From: Arachnopeziza araneosa
Taxonomy: Eukaryota; Ascomycota; Leotiomycetes; Helotiales; Arachnopezizaceae
DNA: 14,407 bases
Assembly: GCA_003988855.1 (NCBI GenBank)
Contig: QYAI01000278.1
Coordinates: forward strand, 1-14,407
Reading direction: 5' to 3'
The number at the start of each line of letters is the position of its first letter. The first letter of the stretch is position 1. Position numbers and translations under genes: made by a program. Below the pieces are notes generated by a model. That model did no database searches. It saw only the letters and a program-made list of their open reading frames with translations, and was not told where the DNA came from. Shown in pieces: positions 8,447 to 14,407 of this stretch.

Positions 8447-9071
8447 AGGAGTTGGACATTGAATCAAAGAGGGATGGTATTAGGAATTTGCAAGTTATGC
8501 AGAACAAAACAATATTAAACATTTCGAAAGAATAAGAATTTGCTAGTACAAGCAATGCTGCATTCTAGAAATAATATGACATTCAAAAGTTTCCTCAAAA
8601 TGTGATTGTTTATACGTGTAAATTTTTAATATAAATTTAAGATTTGAATTTAATGTGTCAGAATTAACTTGAAGTTAAGAGATGCTCATCGTGTTCAGCG
8701 TGTCCAGCAATTTTCAGCGATCTACAGAACCATTGATTACTAATGCAAACTATGATTACTATGACAAACTATTGAAAGTTGGTGGGAAAGAAGGTAGGAC
8801 AATGGCAAGTTCCATGGCACGTTACTCTACAATCATGATCGTTCCTTCCCCCACAGTTGCACCTTCCCCAAATCATATGTTCATTGCACCTTCCTCATAA
8901 GAAAGTTAACAAACCACCATCGCAACTTCCTTCTCATCTAAATCAACAAACCACCATCGTACCTTTCTCGGAAGAAAGTACCACAGTCGCTGCTTCCTTT
9001 ACAATCACGATCGTACCTTCCTCTACGGCCAACAAACCTCCTTCGCTCCTTCCTTTAATTCCCAAATCAAC
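8447..9071 (+). other. Upstream region of alpha-box gene A, with frame-broken repeats
   Basis: Bases 8447-8745 show no gene. From 8746 to 8821 the sequence matches 10523-10592 upstream of gene B, including a shared ATGGCAAGTTCCATGGCACG (ATG at 8802). That ATG opens only a 32-codon frame ending at 8900. From 8830 to 9071 the bases repeat accttcc, ccaccatcg and aatcaacaaacc phrases like those inside the coding exon, but no single frame is open throughout. This looks like either a leader with an upstream open frame or a former repeat-coding exon broken by frameshifts. Confidence 0.45.
8746..8821 (+). promoter_or_regulatory. Duplicated promoter/leader block upstream of gene A
   Basis: The block begins caaactatgattact, continues through tattgaa and ends with the ATG-containing phrase atggcaagttccatggcacg. 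The same order occurs upstream of gene B at 10523-10592, with small indels and substitutions. Retention of this block in front of both paralogues points to a tandem duplication that included regulatory sequence. Confidence 0.5.
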
Positions 9072-10316
9072 ATGGCATATTCTCAATCGTACCTTCCTCA
9101 AGAAGAGGTAGCACAATGGCAGGTTTATCGGTCGCAGCTTCCTCAGGATATGGCACATGAGCAGGTTTCTCAAGAAGAAAGTAAGTAAGATATTCCAAAG
9201 AAATCATAACTAATAGAAGTAGTACCTTTGCACCTTCCCCAATCGAATCCTCCTCAATTCAACATACCATCGCACCTTCCTCAACAATATATATCACCTT
9301 ATTACTCTCATCATTCTCAACTCATTGAACAACCATCGGTCGCTCCTTCCCCTCCAAAAGTCGACATACGACAAGCGGCCGCATCTTCACAGTCGCAGCT
9401 TCCTCGACAAGAAGCAGCACACTCTCACATTTCTTTGCAATCGTACCTTCCTTCATCACACTTTCCTGATGAAGTAGGACAATTACAATGGCAAATTCCT
9501 CGACAGGAAGTAGCACCTTATTACATCAACAAACCATCGATCGCTCCTTCCTCCTCCAACGTCAACTACCCCCCGATCGCTCCTTCCACATCCAACGTCA
9601 ACCAACCATCGGTCGTTCCTCCCCCCCCCGAAGCCAACCAACAATCGGTCGTTCCTCCCTTCTCCAAATTCAACCAACCATCGGTCGTTCCTTCCTCCCC
9701 TGGAGCCAACCAACAATCGGTCGTTCCTTCCTTCCCCGAACTCAACAACCCACATTCGCTCCTTCCTTCTCCCCCTCGAACTATGCTTCCTTTACTCGCT
9801 CCTTCCTCATCTAAAGTCGCTATACCAAGATTACAAGTTCCTTCTCAATCTCAACCTCCTCGAATTCATCATCGTTTACGAACAAATAGAGTGAATTCTT
9901 GGATAGCATTTAGAAGTAGGTTACCCCGCACCTTCCTGCATTACCCTACTGTACCTACTGCATTACCCTACTGCACCTCCTGCATTTCACTAAATTGTAC
10001 TTTCCGCCAATCAAATTAACTTTCCGCCATCCAACATACTTTCCGCCATTCCAATTCCACTTCATTCCGCCACTAACAACTTTCAGCTTACCATTCAAAT
10101 ATATCTGATATACCTCAACGAAATATATCAAAAATTCTCGCTCCTATTTGGGAAACACAATCAAAACGTCATTGGGCGGTAATTGCAGCAGCTTATACAA
10201 AGGTTCGAAATCTTTGTAAATTACAAGATTTTCTTGAAGTTGTTTGTCCTGTTCCTGAAGGCTTGAGCGTCAATGAGGTTATTGATTTATATAGACAAGT
10301 GATTTTCAATGAGTAA
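9072..10316 (+). CDS. MAT alpha-1-box protein A (MAT1-1-1-like), about 345 aa, three exons
   Basis: Predicted exons are 9072-9180, 9217-9915 and 10087-10316, joining in frame to TAA. The start ATG (9072) has a favourable A at -3 and opens M-A-Y-S-Q-S-Y-L-P-Q; no earlier in-frame ATG follows the TAA near 8907. Residues 1-250 are a Pro/Gln/Ser-rich low-complexity region with LPQ, LPRQE and SVVP repeats, including six 12-residue units (about 141-212). A basic stretch (RIHHRLRTNR, about 252-261) may be a nuclear localisation signal. Residues 262-330 read as a MAT alpha-1 box: VNSWIAFR-T-YH, PQRNISKILAPIW, HWAVIAAAYTKVRN, then LQDFLEVVCPV, matching the family pattern of N-x-F/W-x-x-FR-x-Y-Y, Q-x-x-I-S, L-W, W-x-x-x-A-x-A-Y and D-x-F. 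Known family members bind DNA and switch on alpha mating functions. The usual place of the box is near the N-terminus; here it is C-terminal. The protein could be a mating regulator or a paralogue with another role. Confidence 0.75.
9181..9216 (+). other. Mini-intron of gene A with tandem in-frame acceptors
   Basis: The donor is GTAAGT after gaagaaa; the branch-like cataactaa is followed by tagaagtag. AGs end at 9216, 9219 and 9222, each three bases apart, giving intron lengths of 36, 39 or 42 nt, all keeping frame. Reading through hits a TAA at once, so splicing is required. The 42-nt form best respects a normal branch-to-acceptor distance. Confidence 0.7.
9528..9743 (+). repeat. Six 36-bp tandem repeats within gene A
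   Basis: Each unit encodes twelve residues of the pattern N-Q-P/Q-S-V-V-P-P/S-x-P/S-x-x. Units 3-6 alternate NQPS and NQQS, so a 72-bp higher-order period is superposed. A run of nine C (9621-9629) lies in unit 3 and is a likely slippage site. The array is flanked by less regular repeats of the same flavour. Confidence 0.8.
9916..10086 (+). other. Alpha-box intron of gene A (171 bp)
   Basis: The donor is GTAGGT directly after ATAGCATTTAGAA. The acceptor region cactaacaactttcag has a consensus branch site. The phase (codon split after its first base) and position are identical to the intron at 12065 in gene B. The body holds ctgcattaccctact and actttccgccat repeats. Joining the exons restores the alpha box across the junction (IAFR, then T-Y-H). 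Confidence 0.8.
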
Positions 10317-10367
10317 TTTGAAATGTTTAGTATAAATCAAGTTACAGAGAATGATGTTCAGTGATAT

Positions 10368-10472
10368 CGGGTAACGTTCCGGTAACGATCCGAGATTTTC
10401 GGTAATGCCCATATATCATTGGTTAATTTTCATAGATATTCGGGTAATGTCCTCGATCTCCGGATAATGCCC
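10368..10472. repeat. Five cgg(g)taa-type short repeats
   Basis: The units cgggtaacgttc, cggtaacgatc, cggtaatgccc, cgggtaatgtcc and cggataatgccc occur within about 105 bp. They lie between the stop of gene A and the duplicated upstream block of gene B, so they could be 3' UTR elements of A or upstream binding sites of B. Confidence 0.55.
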
Positions 10473-10522
10473 AGAGATCCTCGATCGTGGGGAAAGATCG
10501 ACAGAACTAGTACAAAGTAGTA

Positions 10523-10592
10523 CAAACTATAATTAACTATTGGCTGACTATTGAAGAAGAGGGTGTGAGACTATGGCAAGTTCCATGGCACG
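10523..10592 (+). promoter_or_regulatory. Duplicated promoter/leader block upstream of gene B
   Basis: This is the counterpart of 8746-8821, with caaactat at the left and atggcaagttccatggcacg at the right. The distance from its ATG to the chosen start of the alpha-box gene is about 436 bp here and 270 bp for gene A, the difference being repeat copy number. Confidence 0.5.
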
Positions 10593-11008
10593 GTCCTCCT
10601 TCCTCCAGTATCTCCTTCCTACCCATTCCCACCATCGTCGTCAATTGCACCTTCCTCCCCATTCTCACCATCGTAACTTCCTTCTCAATTATATACTCAA
10701 AGTCACAAACCACGATCGTACCTTCCTTCTCAATTGAACATTCAAAGTCATCAAACCGATCGTACCTTCCTCACAATTGCATTGCACCTTCCATTTCAAT
10801 TGCACATTCCTCAGAGAAAGTCAACAAATCACGATTGCACCTTCGTCCACGATCGTAACTTCCTCCTCAATTACACACTCAAAATCAACAAACTTCGATC
10901 GCTCCTTCCTCTACAGTTGCACCTTGTCAACATACCACCATCGTACCTTCCCTTCGAAAGTCACAAACCTTCATCGCTCCTTCCATTTCAATATACCTCT
11001 CACTCAAA

Positions 11009-13253
11009 ATGAGACAAACAAACTTTCCTCATGAAGCCAATATGATAAGTCAATGGGAACTTCAGGATGTTAATATAGAAGGTGAAAGGAGGTTTGAAGA
11101 AGTTGGTATTAGACAGCCATACCTTCCTCAAAACAACATGGCACCACCGCAACTTCCTCATGAGGAGTTGCAACTTCCTCATGAGGAGTCACAACCACCT
11201 CATGAGGAATCGCAACCTCCTCAGGAGGCAGGAGACTGGGTGTTTTATCGGCATGCAGGAGATTGGCATGTTCCTCGGTCGAACCCTCCTCGGGAAGATC
11301 TGGAAGGTAAATATCTGTTTATAAATGAAATAATTACTAACAGGAATAGCAGCCGCAATATCGTACCTTCCTAATGAGGTAGAACCTTCGTACCCTCCTC
11401 ATGAGGTAGAACCTTCTTACCCTCTATCGAACCTTCCTTCTCAATTCAATATTGCAGGTTGGCAATTTCCTCAGGAGGAAGTAGCTGGTAAGTAACAAAT
11501 TCTTTTAGAATTTGTTAATAACAGAAGTAGGACATTTACACCTTCCTTTTCAATCGAACCCTCCTCAAGTCAACATACCACAATCGAACCCTCCTCAAGT
11601 CAATATACCACATTCGAACCTTCCTCAACAAGAAGTATCACCTTCTTACCCTCCTTATCCTCAATTCGACCAACAACAGTCGTTCCTTCCTTGGCCATCC
11701 CAGCTTATATCGAACCTCAACATACAAGAATCGCCCCTTCCTCAATTCAACATGGTAGAGTGGCACTTTCCTCAAGAGGAGATATCACCTCCTTCTCACC
11801 TTCCTTCACAATCGTACCTTTCTCGACAGGAGGTAACACCTTCACACCTTCCTCCTCAACAATCGTACCTTCCTCGAGATAAGGTAACACCTCCACAATC
11901 GTACCTTCCTCGACAGGAGGTAACACCTAATTCACACATTCCTTCAAGACCGAGACGCCCCAATGTCAACAAACCACGGTCGAACCTTCCTTCAATACCG
12001 AGACGCCCTAGACGATCTTACGTTTCTAGTCAAAAAGGTGTTAATTCATGGTTAGCATTTAAAAGTAGGTACCCTTAATGTTTACTACATTTCAAATGTT
12101 CACTTCATGTTTACTTCATGTTTACTGCATTGCTTCTTCTTTATTTACATGTTACCGGCTATTCGGTACCCCACAATTCACTACCAACTACCTGGTTTAG
12201 TTTCCGCTTTCCACCCGAACTTGCATCCGCCCGCTACCCGTCATCGGGTTTGATCTCCGCTTCACTTTGATTCTTCACTGCACTTTGATTCACTCCGCTC
12301 CGCTACTCGCTTTGAATCGCTTCCGCTTTGATTCGTTCCGCTATTCACGTGATTCACTTCACCAGTTTGATTCACTTTACTTTGATTTACTCCGCTCCGC
12401 TACTCGATTTGATTCGCTCCGCTATTCACTCGCTTTGATTCACTTTGATATTCACTTGCTTTGATTCTTCGATATTCACTTGCTTTGATTCTTCGATATT
12501 CACTTGCTTTGATTCTTCGATATTCACTCGATTTGATTCACTTTGATATTCACTGCTTTGATTATTCAATATTCACTAGCTGTGATTAACTTTGCTATCC
12601 TCTTATTTATACCTCAAACTTCTACTTACTTTTCAATTCTTTACTCATCGGTTCCTCATATTAGCACTCCATGCTGCCACCACTTCATCACTTCACTTTA
12701 TTTTCGTCTTTTCAATTTCCGCTATTCAATTTCCGCCATTCTAATTGTTGCCATTTAATTTCAGTTATCAACTTCAGTTATTCAATTGTTGCCATTTAAT
12801 TTCAGTTATCAACTTCAGTTATTCAATTGTTGCCATTTANNNNTTAATTTCAGTTATCAANTTCAGTTATTCAATTGTTGCCATTTAATTTCAGTTATCA
12901 ANTTCAGTTATTCAATTGTTGCCATTTAATTTCAGTTATCAANTTCAGTTATTCAATTGTTGCCATTCAATTTCACCATTATACTTTACTAACAACTTCT
13001 AGCATATTACTCAACTTACTACACTTCTTCTAATTTATCTAAACGAGATATTGCAAAAAATCTTGCCAATCTTTGGGATCAAGCACCAAAATATCGTTGG
13101 GCAACAATTGCGGTTGCTTATAATAGAATCTCTGATACTTGTACATTAAAAGATTTCATTAATATTGTTTGTCCTGTTCCAGAAAATTTAACTGTTAGTC
13201 GGATTATTGAAAGATATAGTAAAGGTAAAACGGAGATTATAGTGTTAGATTAA
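11009..13253 (+). CDS. MAT alpha-1-box protein B (MAT1-1-1-like), about 410 aa, four exons
   Basis: Predicted exons are 11009-11306, 11344-11487, 11525-12064 and 13003-13253, joining in frame to TAA. The start ATG has aaa at -3. Residues 1-100 contain a 7-residue repeat PHEESQP/PHEELQL (about 50-74) and GDWVFYRHAGDWHVPR. Residues 101-300 are Pro/Gln-rich with SNPPQVNIP, QSYLPRQEVTP and EVEPSYPP repeats. An arginine-rich stretch (PRRP...PRRPRRS, about 285-312) is a likely nuclear localisation signal. Residues 320-395 read as the alpha-1 box: VNSWLAFK-T-YYSTYY, LSKRDIAKNLANLW, YRWATIAVAYNRIS, then LKDFINIVCPVPENL. It keeps the YY pair that gene A has as YH. The two boxes share framework residues but differ widely at DNA level, which argues for selection on both proteins. 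The role is presumably DNA-binding regulation in the nucleus. A mating function is an inference from the family. Confidence 0.75.
11156..11230 (+). repeat. 21-bp coding repeats (PHEE-x-Q-x), about 3.5 units
   Basis: The units cctcatgaggag plus nine variable bases occur three times, then a partial fourth (PQEA). They lie in exon 1 of gene B and have no counterpart in the exons chosen for gene A. Confidence 0.75.
11307..11343 (+). other. Mini-intron 1 of gene B with in-frame alternative acceptors
   Basis: The donor is GTAAAT after ctggaag; the branch-like ttactaac is followed by AGs ending at 11343, 11349 and 11352. The intron is therefore 37, 43 or 46 nt, all leaving the same frame. The longer forms give a more normal branch-to-acceptor spacing. 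Confidence 0.65.
11488..11524 (+). other. Mini-intron 2 of gene B with in-frame alternative acceptors
   Basis: The donor is GTAAGT after gtagctg; acceptors end at 11524, 11527 and 11530 (37, 40 or 43 nt), again all in frame. The downstream exon begins aagtaggacatttacacctt, matching the exon after the mini-intron of gene A (aagtagtacctttgcacctt), so this is the orthologous intron position. Confidence 0.7.
11551..11630 (+). repeat. 30-bp coding repeats (SNPPQVNIPQ), about 2.5 units
   Basis: Two near-identical 30-bp units and a partial third open exon 3 of gene B. Gene A has a single related unit (SNPPQFNIPS) at the same place, so the array has grown in B. Confidence 0.75.
11809..11928 (+). repeat. 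Three QSYL-x-R-x-x-V-T-P repeats in gene B
   Basis: Three units encode QSYLSRQEVTP, QSYLPRDKVTP and QSYLPRQEVTP, separated by short proline-rich spacers. Gene A begins with the related SQSYLPQEEV, so this is an ancestral module of the family. Confidence 0.75.
12447..12542 (+). repeat. 24-bp minisatellite, four units
   Basis: Units beginning gatattcactt recur at 12447, 12471, 12495 and 12519 with a constant 24-bp spacing. They lie inside the alpha-box intron of gene B. Confidence 0.8.
12568..12765 (+). repeat. Direct duplicate, left copy (partner 13498-13678)
   Basis: From aatattcactagctgtgatt to attgttgccatttaattt this stretch is repeated at 13498-13678, with substitutions and small indels. 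It includes the shared phrases cttctacttacttttcaattctt and catcggttcctcatatta. The left copy is inside the intron of gene B and the right copy precedes the decayed third alpha-box exon, so the duplicated unit covered intron end plus final exon. Confidence 0.8.
12744..12968 (+). repeat. 41-bp minisatellite, six units, with assembly Ns
   Basis: attgttgccatt recurs at 12744, 12785, 12826, 12874, 12915 and 12956. Spacing is 41 bp except across the N run at 12840-12843. Single Ns at 12861, 12902 and 12943 fall at the same position of successive units. Each unit contains atttcag and acttcag, which resemble splice acceptors. Confidence 0.85.
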
Positions 13254-13263
13254 TTTAGATGGT

Positions 13264-13512
13264 TTAATATTAATATTTGTTATTCACTTGATCACTTTAA
13301 TATTCACTTGATCACTTCACTATTCACTTACTTTGATTCACTATTCACTAGCTGTGATTGACTTCTAATATTCACTTCAATATTCACTTCAATATTCATT
13401 TTAATATTCACTTTAATATTCACTTCAATATTTATTCAACATTCACTTCAATATTCACTTTAATATTCACTTCAATATTCACTCCAATATTCACTTCAAT
13501 ATTCACTAGCTG
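13264..13512 (+). repeat. Simple-sequence tract of tattcacttcaa units
   Basis: About 250 bp downstream of gene B consists largely of 12-bp-type units (ttcacttcaata and variants), with interspersed tattcactagctgtgattgac. It is the same vocabulary as the gene B intron. There is no coding content. Confidence 0.75.
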
Positions 13513-13678
13513 TGATTGACCTCGCTATTCTTTTATTTATACCTCGAACTTCTACTTACTTTTCAATTCTTTACCCATCGGTTCCTCATATTAACATTTC
13601 ATTGTGCCACTACTTCATTACTTCACTCTTCACTTTACTTTTTTAATTTCCGCCATTATAATTGTTGCCATTTAATTT
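13498..13678 (+). repeat. Direct duplicate, right copy (partner 12568-12765)
   Basis: This is the partner of the left copy inside the gene B intron. It leads into 13680-13780, which continues to resemble alpha-box intron sequence (atttttgccattt, ccacttcattc) up to the decayed exon. Confidence 0.8.
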
Positions 13679-13787
13679 TTGTCATGAAATTTTTGCCATT
13701 TAATTTCCGCTATCAATTTTCGCCATTTAATTTTTGCCATTCCACTCCACTTCATTCACACTCTACACTTGTTATTATTCATTCAAA

Positions 13788-13925
13788 AAATATTTCAAAA
13801 ATGTTGCTGACATTTGAAATCAACAACCAAAACATCATTAAGTATACAGTTGTAATTGCAACTGCTAAAATCACAGCAGCGTATACGAAAATTTTTATCT
13901 CTGATTAAAGAAGTTTCTTAAAGTT
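13788..13925 (+). pseudogene. Decayed third copy of the alpha-box final exon
   Basis: The bases encode KNISKML, then VVIATA and AAYTKI, aligning with RNISKIL, AVIAAA and AYTKV of gene A, with an insertion between the IA and AY parts. Both conserved tryptophans are lost. The acceptor that would correspond to cactaacaactttcag reads cactctacacttgttat, with no AG, so splicing could not occur. A trace of the next segment (ttaaagaagtttcttaaagtt, like LKDFI/LQDFLEVV) follows until a TA at 13925-13926, where a DNA transposon begins. No upstream exon was found. Calling 13516-13908 an intact 130-codon gene would be wrong, because most of it is intron-like repeat. Confidence 0.65.
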
Positions 13926-13926
13926 A

Positions 13927-14407
13927 CTCGTATTCCCCTGCACTCGCACGGTCACTGCACTCGCCCGCCCCTCAAAAATCCATTTTTCTACCCCACCCCT
14001 CACTATATTTCTCCCCTTATCATTGCCACCATGGTTCATTCAGCTAAAGAACAAGCCAAATTATCAATTAATTGCTACTAAATATAGCTGTACGGAATTT
14101 GAAATTAGTAGGATGACCCTTCGTCGAAGGCATCGCAAGGTCTAAATATCTCATGCTACCTATATTAGTACGAGGTGTAGGCTTCTTACNGATGAAGCAG
14201 AGCTTATTTTAGTCTCTCATATTAAGAAATACACGGATAGAGGTATCCCTCTAACCTCTGCTATNGTGCAAAACTTCGTTCAAGAAATAGCCGGCCATAG
14301 CGTAGTGCACGAGGGGCAGAGGAGCAGCCAATAAAATAAGAATCTCGTTGGCCCTCAGCTAGCTCTCGATAGTATATTTCGGAAGAACAACCAGAGCAAA
14401 GAACTCA
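13927..14407 (+). mobile_element. pogo/Fot1-like DNA transposon, 5' part, runs off the window
   Basis: It begins after a TA (the usual target of this superfamily) with ctcgtattcccctgcactcgc, followed by repeated gcactcgc and a C-rich leader, as expected of a terminal region. The right end lies outside the window. The insertion truncates the third alpha-box copy. Confidence 0.6.
14031..14407 (+). pseudogene. pogo/Fot1-like transposase N-terminus, frameshifted, partial
   Basis: The ATG lies in gccaccatgg, an optimal start context. The protein trace passes through three frames: MVHSAKEQAKL, then a one-base shift to ATKYSCTEFEISRMTLRRRHR (helix-turn-helix type), then another shift to LLTDEAELILVSHIKKYTDRG and IPLTSA..VQNFVQEIAGHS. 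That order matches the N-terminal DNA-binding region of fungal pogo-type transposases (HTH psq followed by HTH Tc5). In-frame TAG/TAA stops and at least two frameshifts make it non-functional. Ns occur at 14188 and 14266. The catalytic domain is beyond the edge. Confidence 0.7.

Larger units (their letters stand above)
10317..11008 (+). other. Intergenic region between genes A and B
   Basis: After the gene A stop come about 50 bases of AT-rich sequence and then five cgg(g)taa-type repeats (10368-10472). Bases 10523-10592 duplicate the block upstream of gene A, including ATGGCAAGTTCCATGGCACG (ATG at 10573), which opens a frame of about 54 codons. From 10600 to 11008 the bases repeat accttcc, ccatcgtc and aatcaacaaa phrases in shifting frames, like 8830-9071. 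The frame used by gene B is open from 10859 but has no ATG before 11009. Confidence 0.5.
12065..13002 (+). other. Alpha-box intron of gene B (938 bp), repeat-expanded
   Basis: The donor GTAGGT follows TTAGCATTTAAAA; the acceptor region is tttactaacaacttctag. It is the same position and phase as the 171-bp intron of gene A, but over five times longer. The first 200 bases resemble 1136-1419 of the broken copy (ggtttagtttccgct, cgggtttgat). The rest is simple repeats: variants of ttgattcactccgct, a 24-bp array and a 41-bp array. Runs of N at 12840-12843 and single Ns show unresolved assembly. Confidence 0.75.

Noticed and set aside
9483..9755. Minus-strand open frames (90, 60 and 64 codons) over the gene A repeats
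   Set aside because: They arise because the 36-bp repeat keeps several frames open; the plus frame continues into a spliced alpha box, the minus frames lead nowhere.
12447..12968. CRISPR array
   Set aside because: The units are head-to-tail minisatellites without unique spacers and lie in a eukaryotic intron.
9072..13253. Treating genes A and B as one long gene
   Set aside because: Gene A has its own stop after a complete alpha box, and the upstream block is repeated before gene B.
13516..13908. 130-codon open frame as an intact gene
   Set aside because: Its first 90 codons lie in sequence duplicated from the gene B intron; only the last part is a decayed alpha-box exon.
1..14407. tRNA or rRNA genes
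   Set aside because: No A-box/B-box pair with a cloverleaf, and no rRNA-like conserved segment, was noticed on either strand.

Overview
The window looks like nuclear DNA of a filamentous ascomycete (Pezizomycotina). The evidence is short spliceosomal introns with fungal branch sites (CACTAAC, TTACTAAC a few bases before the acceptor AG), Tc1/mariner, pogo/Fot1 and LTR elements, and transposon relics full of TA dinucleotides whose stops look like CAA to TAA or TGG to TAG changes, as repeat-induced point mutation (RIP) produces. No bacterial, organellar, tRNA, rRNA or CRISPR features were seen. The species cannot be named.

Layout. Bases 1-7200 are a transposon graveyard: direct repeats (52-82, 331-407), a hairpin MITE-like element (420-567), a GC-rich inverted-repeat block (641-760), a minus-strand LTR remnant (about 780-1115), a small broken piece of an alpha-box gene (1116-1419), a RIP-decayed Tc1-like transposon on the minus strand (1422 to about 3440) split by a younger solo LTR with a perfect 5-bp target duplication (2558-2982), then long AT-rich sequence ending with the C-terminal part of a pogo-like transposase (to 7054).

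Bases 7221-13253 are a gene island not eroded by RIP. It holds an unrecognised spliced gene (7221-8446) and two tandem paralogues (9072-10316 and 11009-13253). When the inferred introns are removed, each paralogue ends in a domain that reads as the MAT alpha-1 box (the DNA-binding domain of the mating-type protein MAT1-1-1, Pfam MATalpha_HMGbox). In both the box is split by an intron at exactly the same place (after IAFR or LAFK). Both carry a long proline/glutamine-rich, internally repetitive N-terminal region, and the alpha box is the last domain. Two further partial copies are visible: a donor-side fragment at 1116-1419 interrupted by transposons, and a decayed acceptor-side exon at about 13788-13925 cut by a pogo-like element that runs off the right edge. 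The window therefore shows at least four alpha-box loci or fragments.

The two intact paralogues share a duplicated upstream block, 36-46-nt mini-introns with several in-frame acceptor AGs, and alpha-box introns filled with simple repeats (171 bp in the first, 938 bp in the second). Function is inferred only from the domain: sequence-specific DNA-binding transcription factors, either a modified mating-type locus or an alpha-box family outside MAT. The sequence alone does not decide between these.
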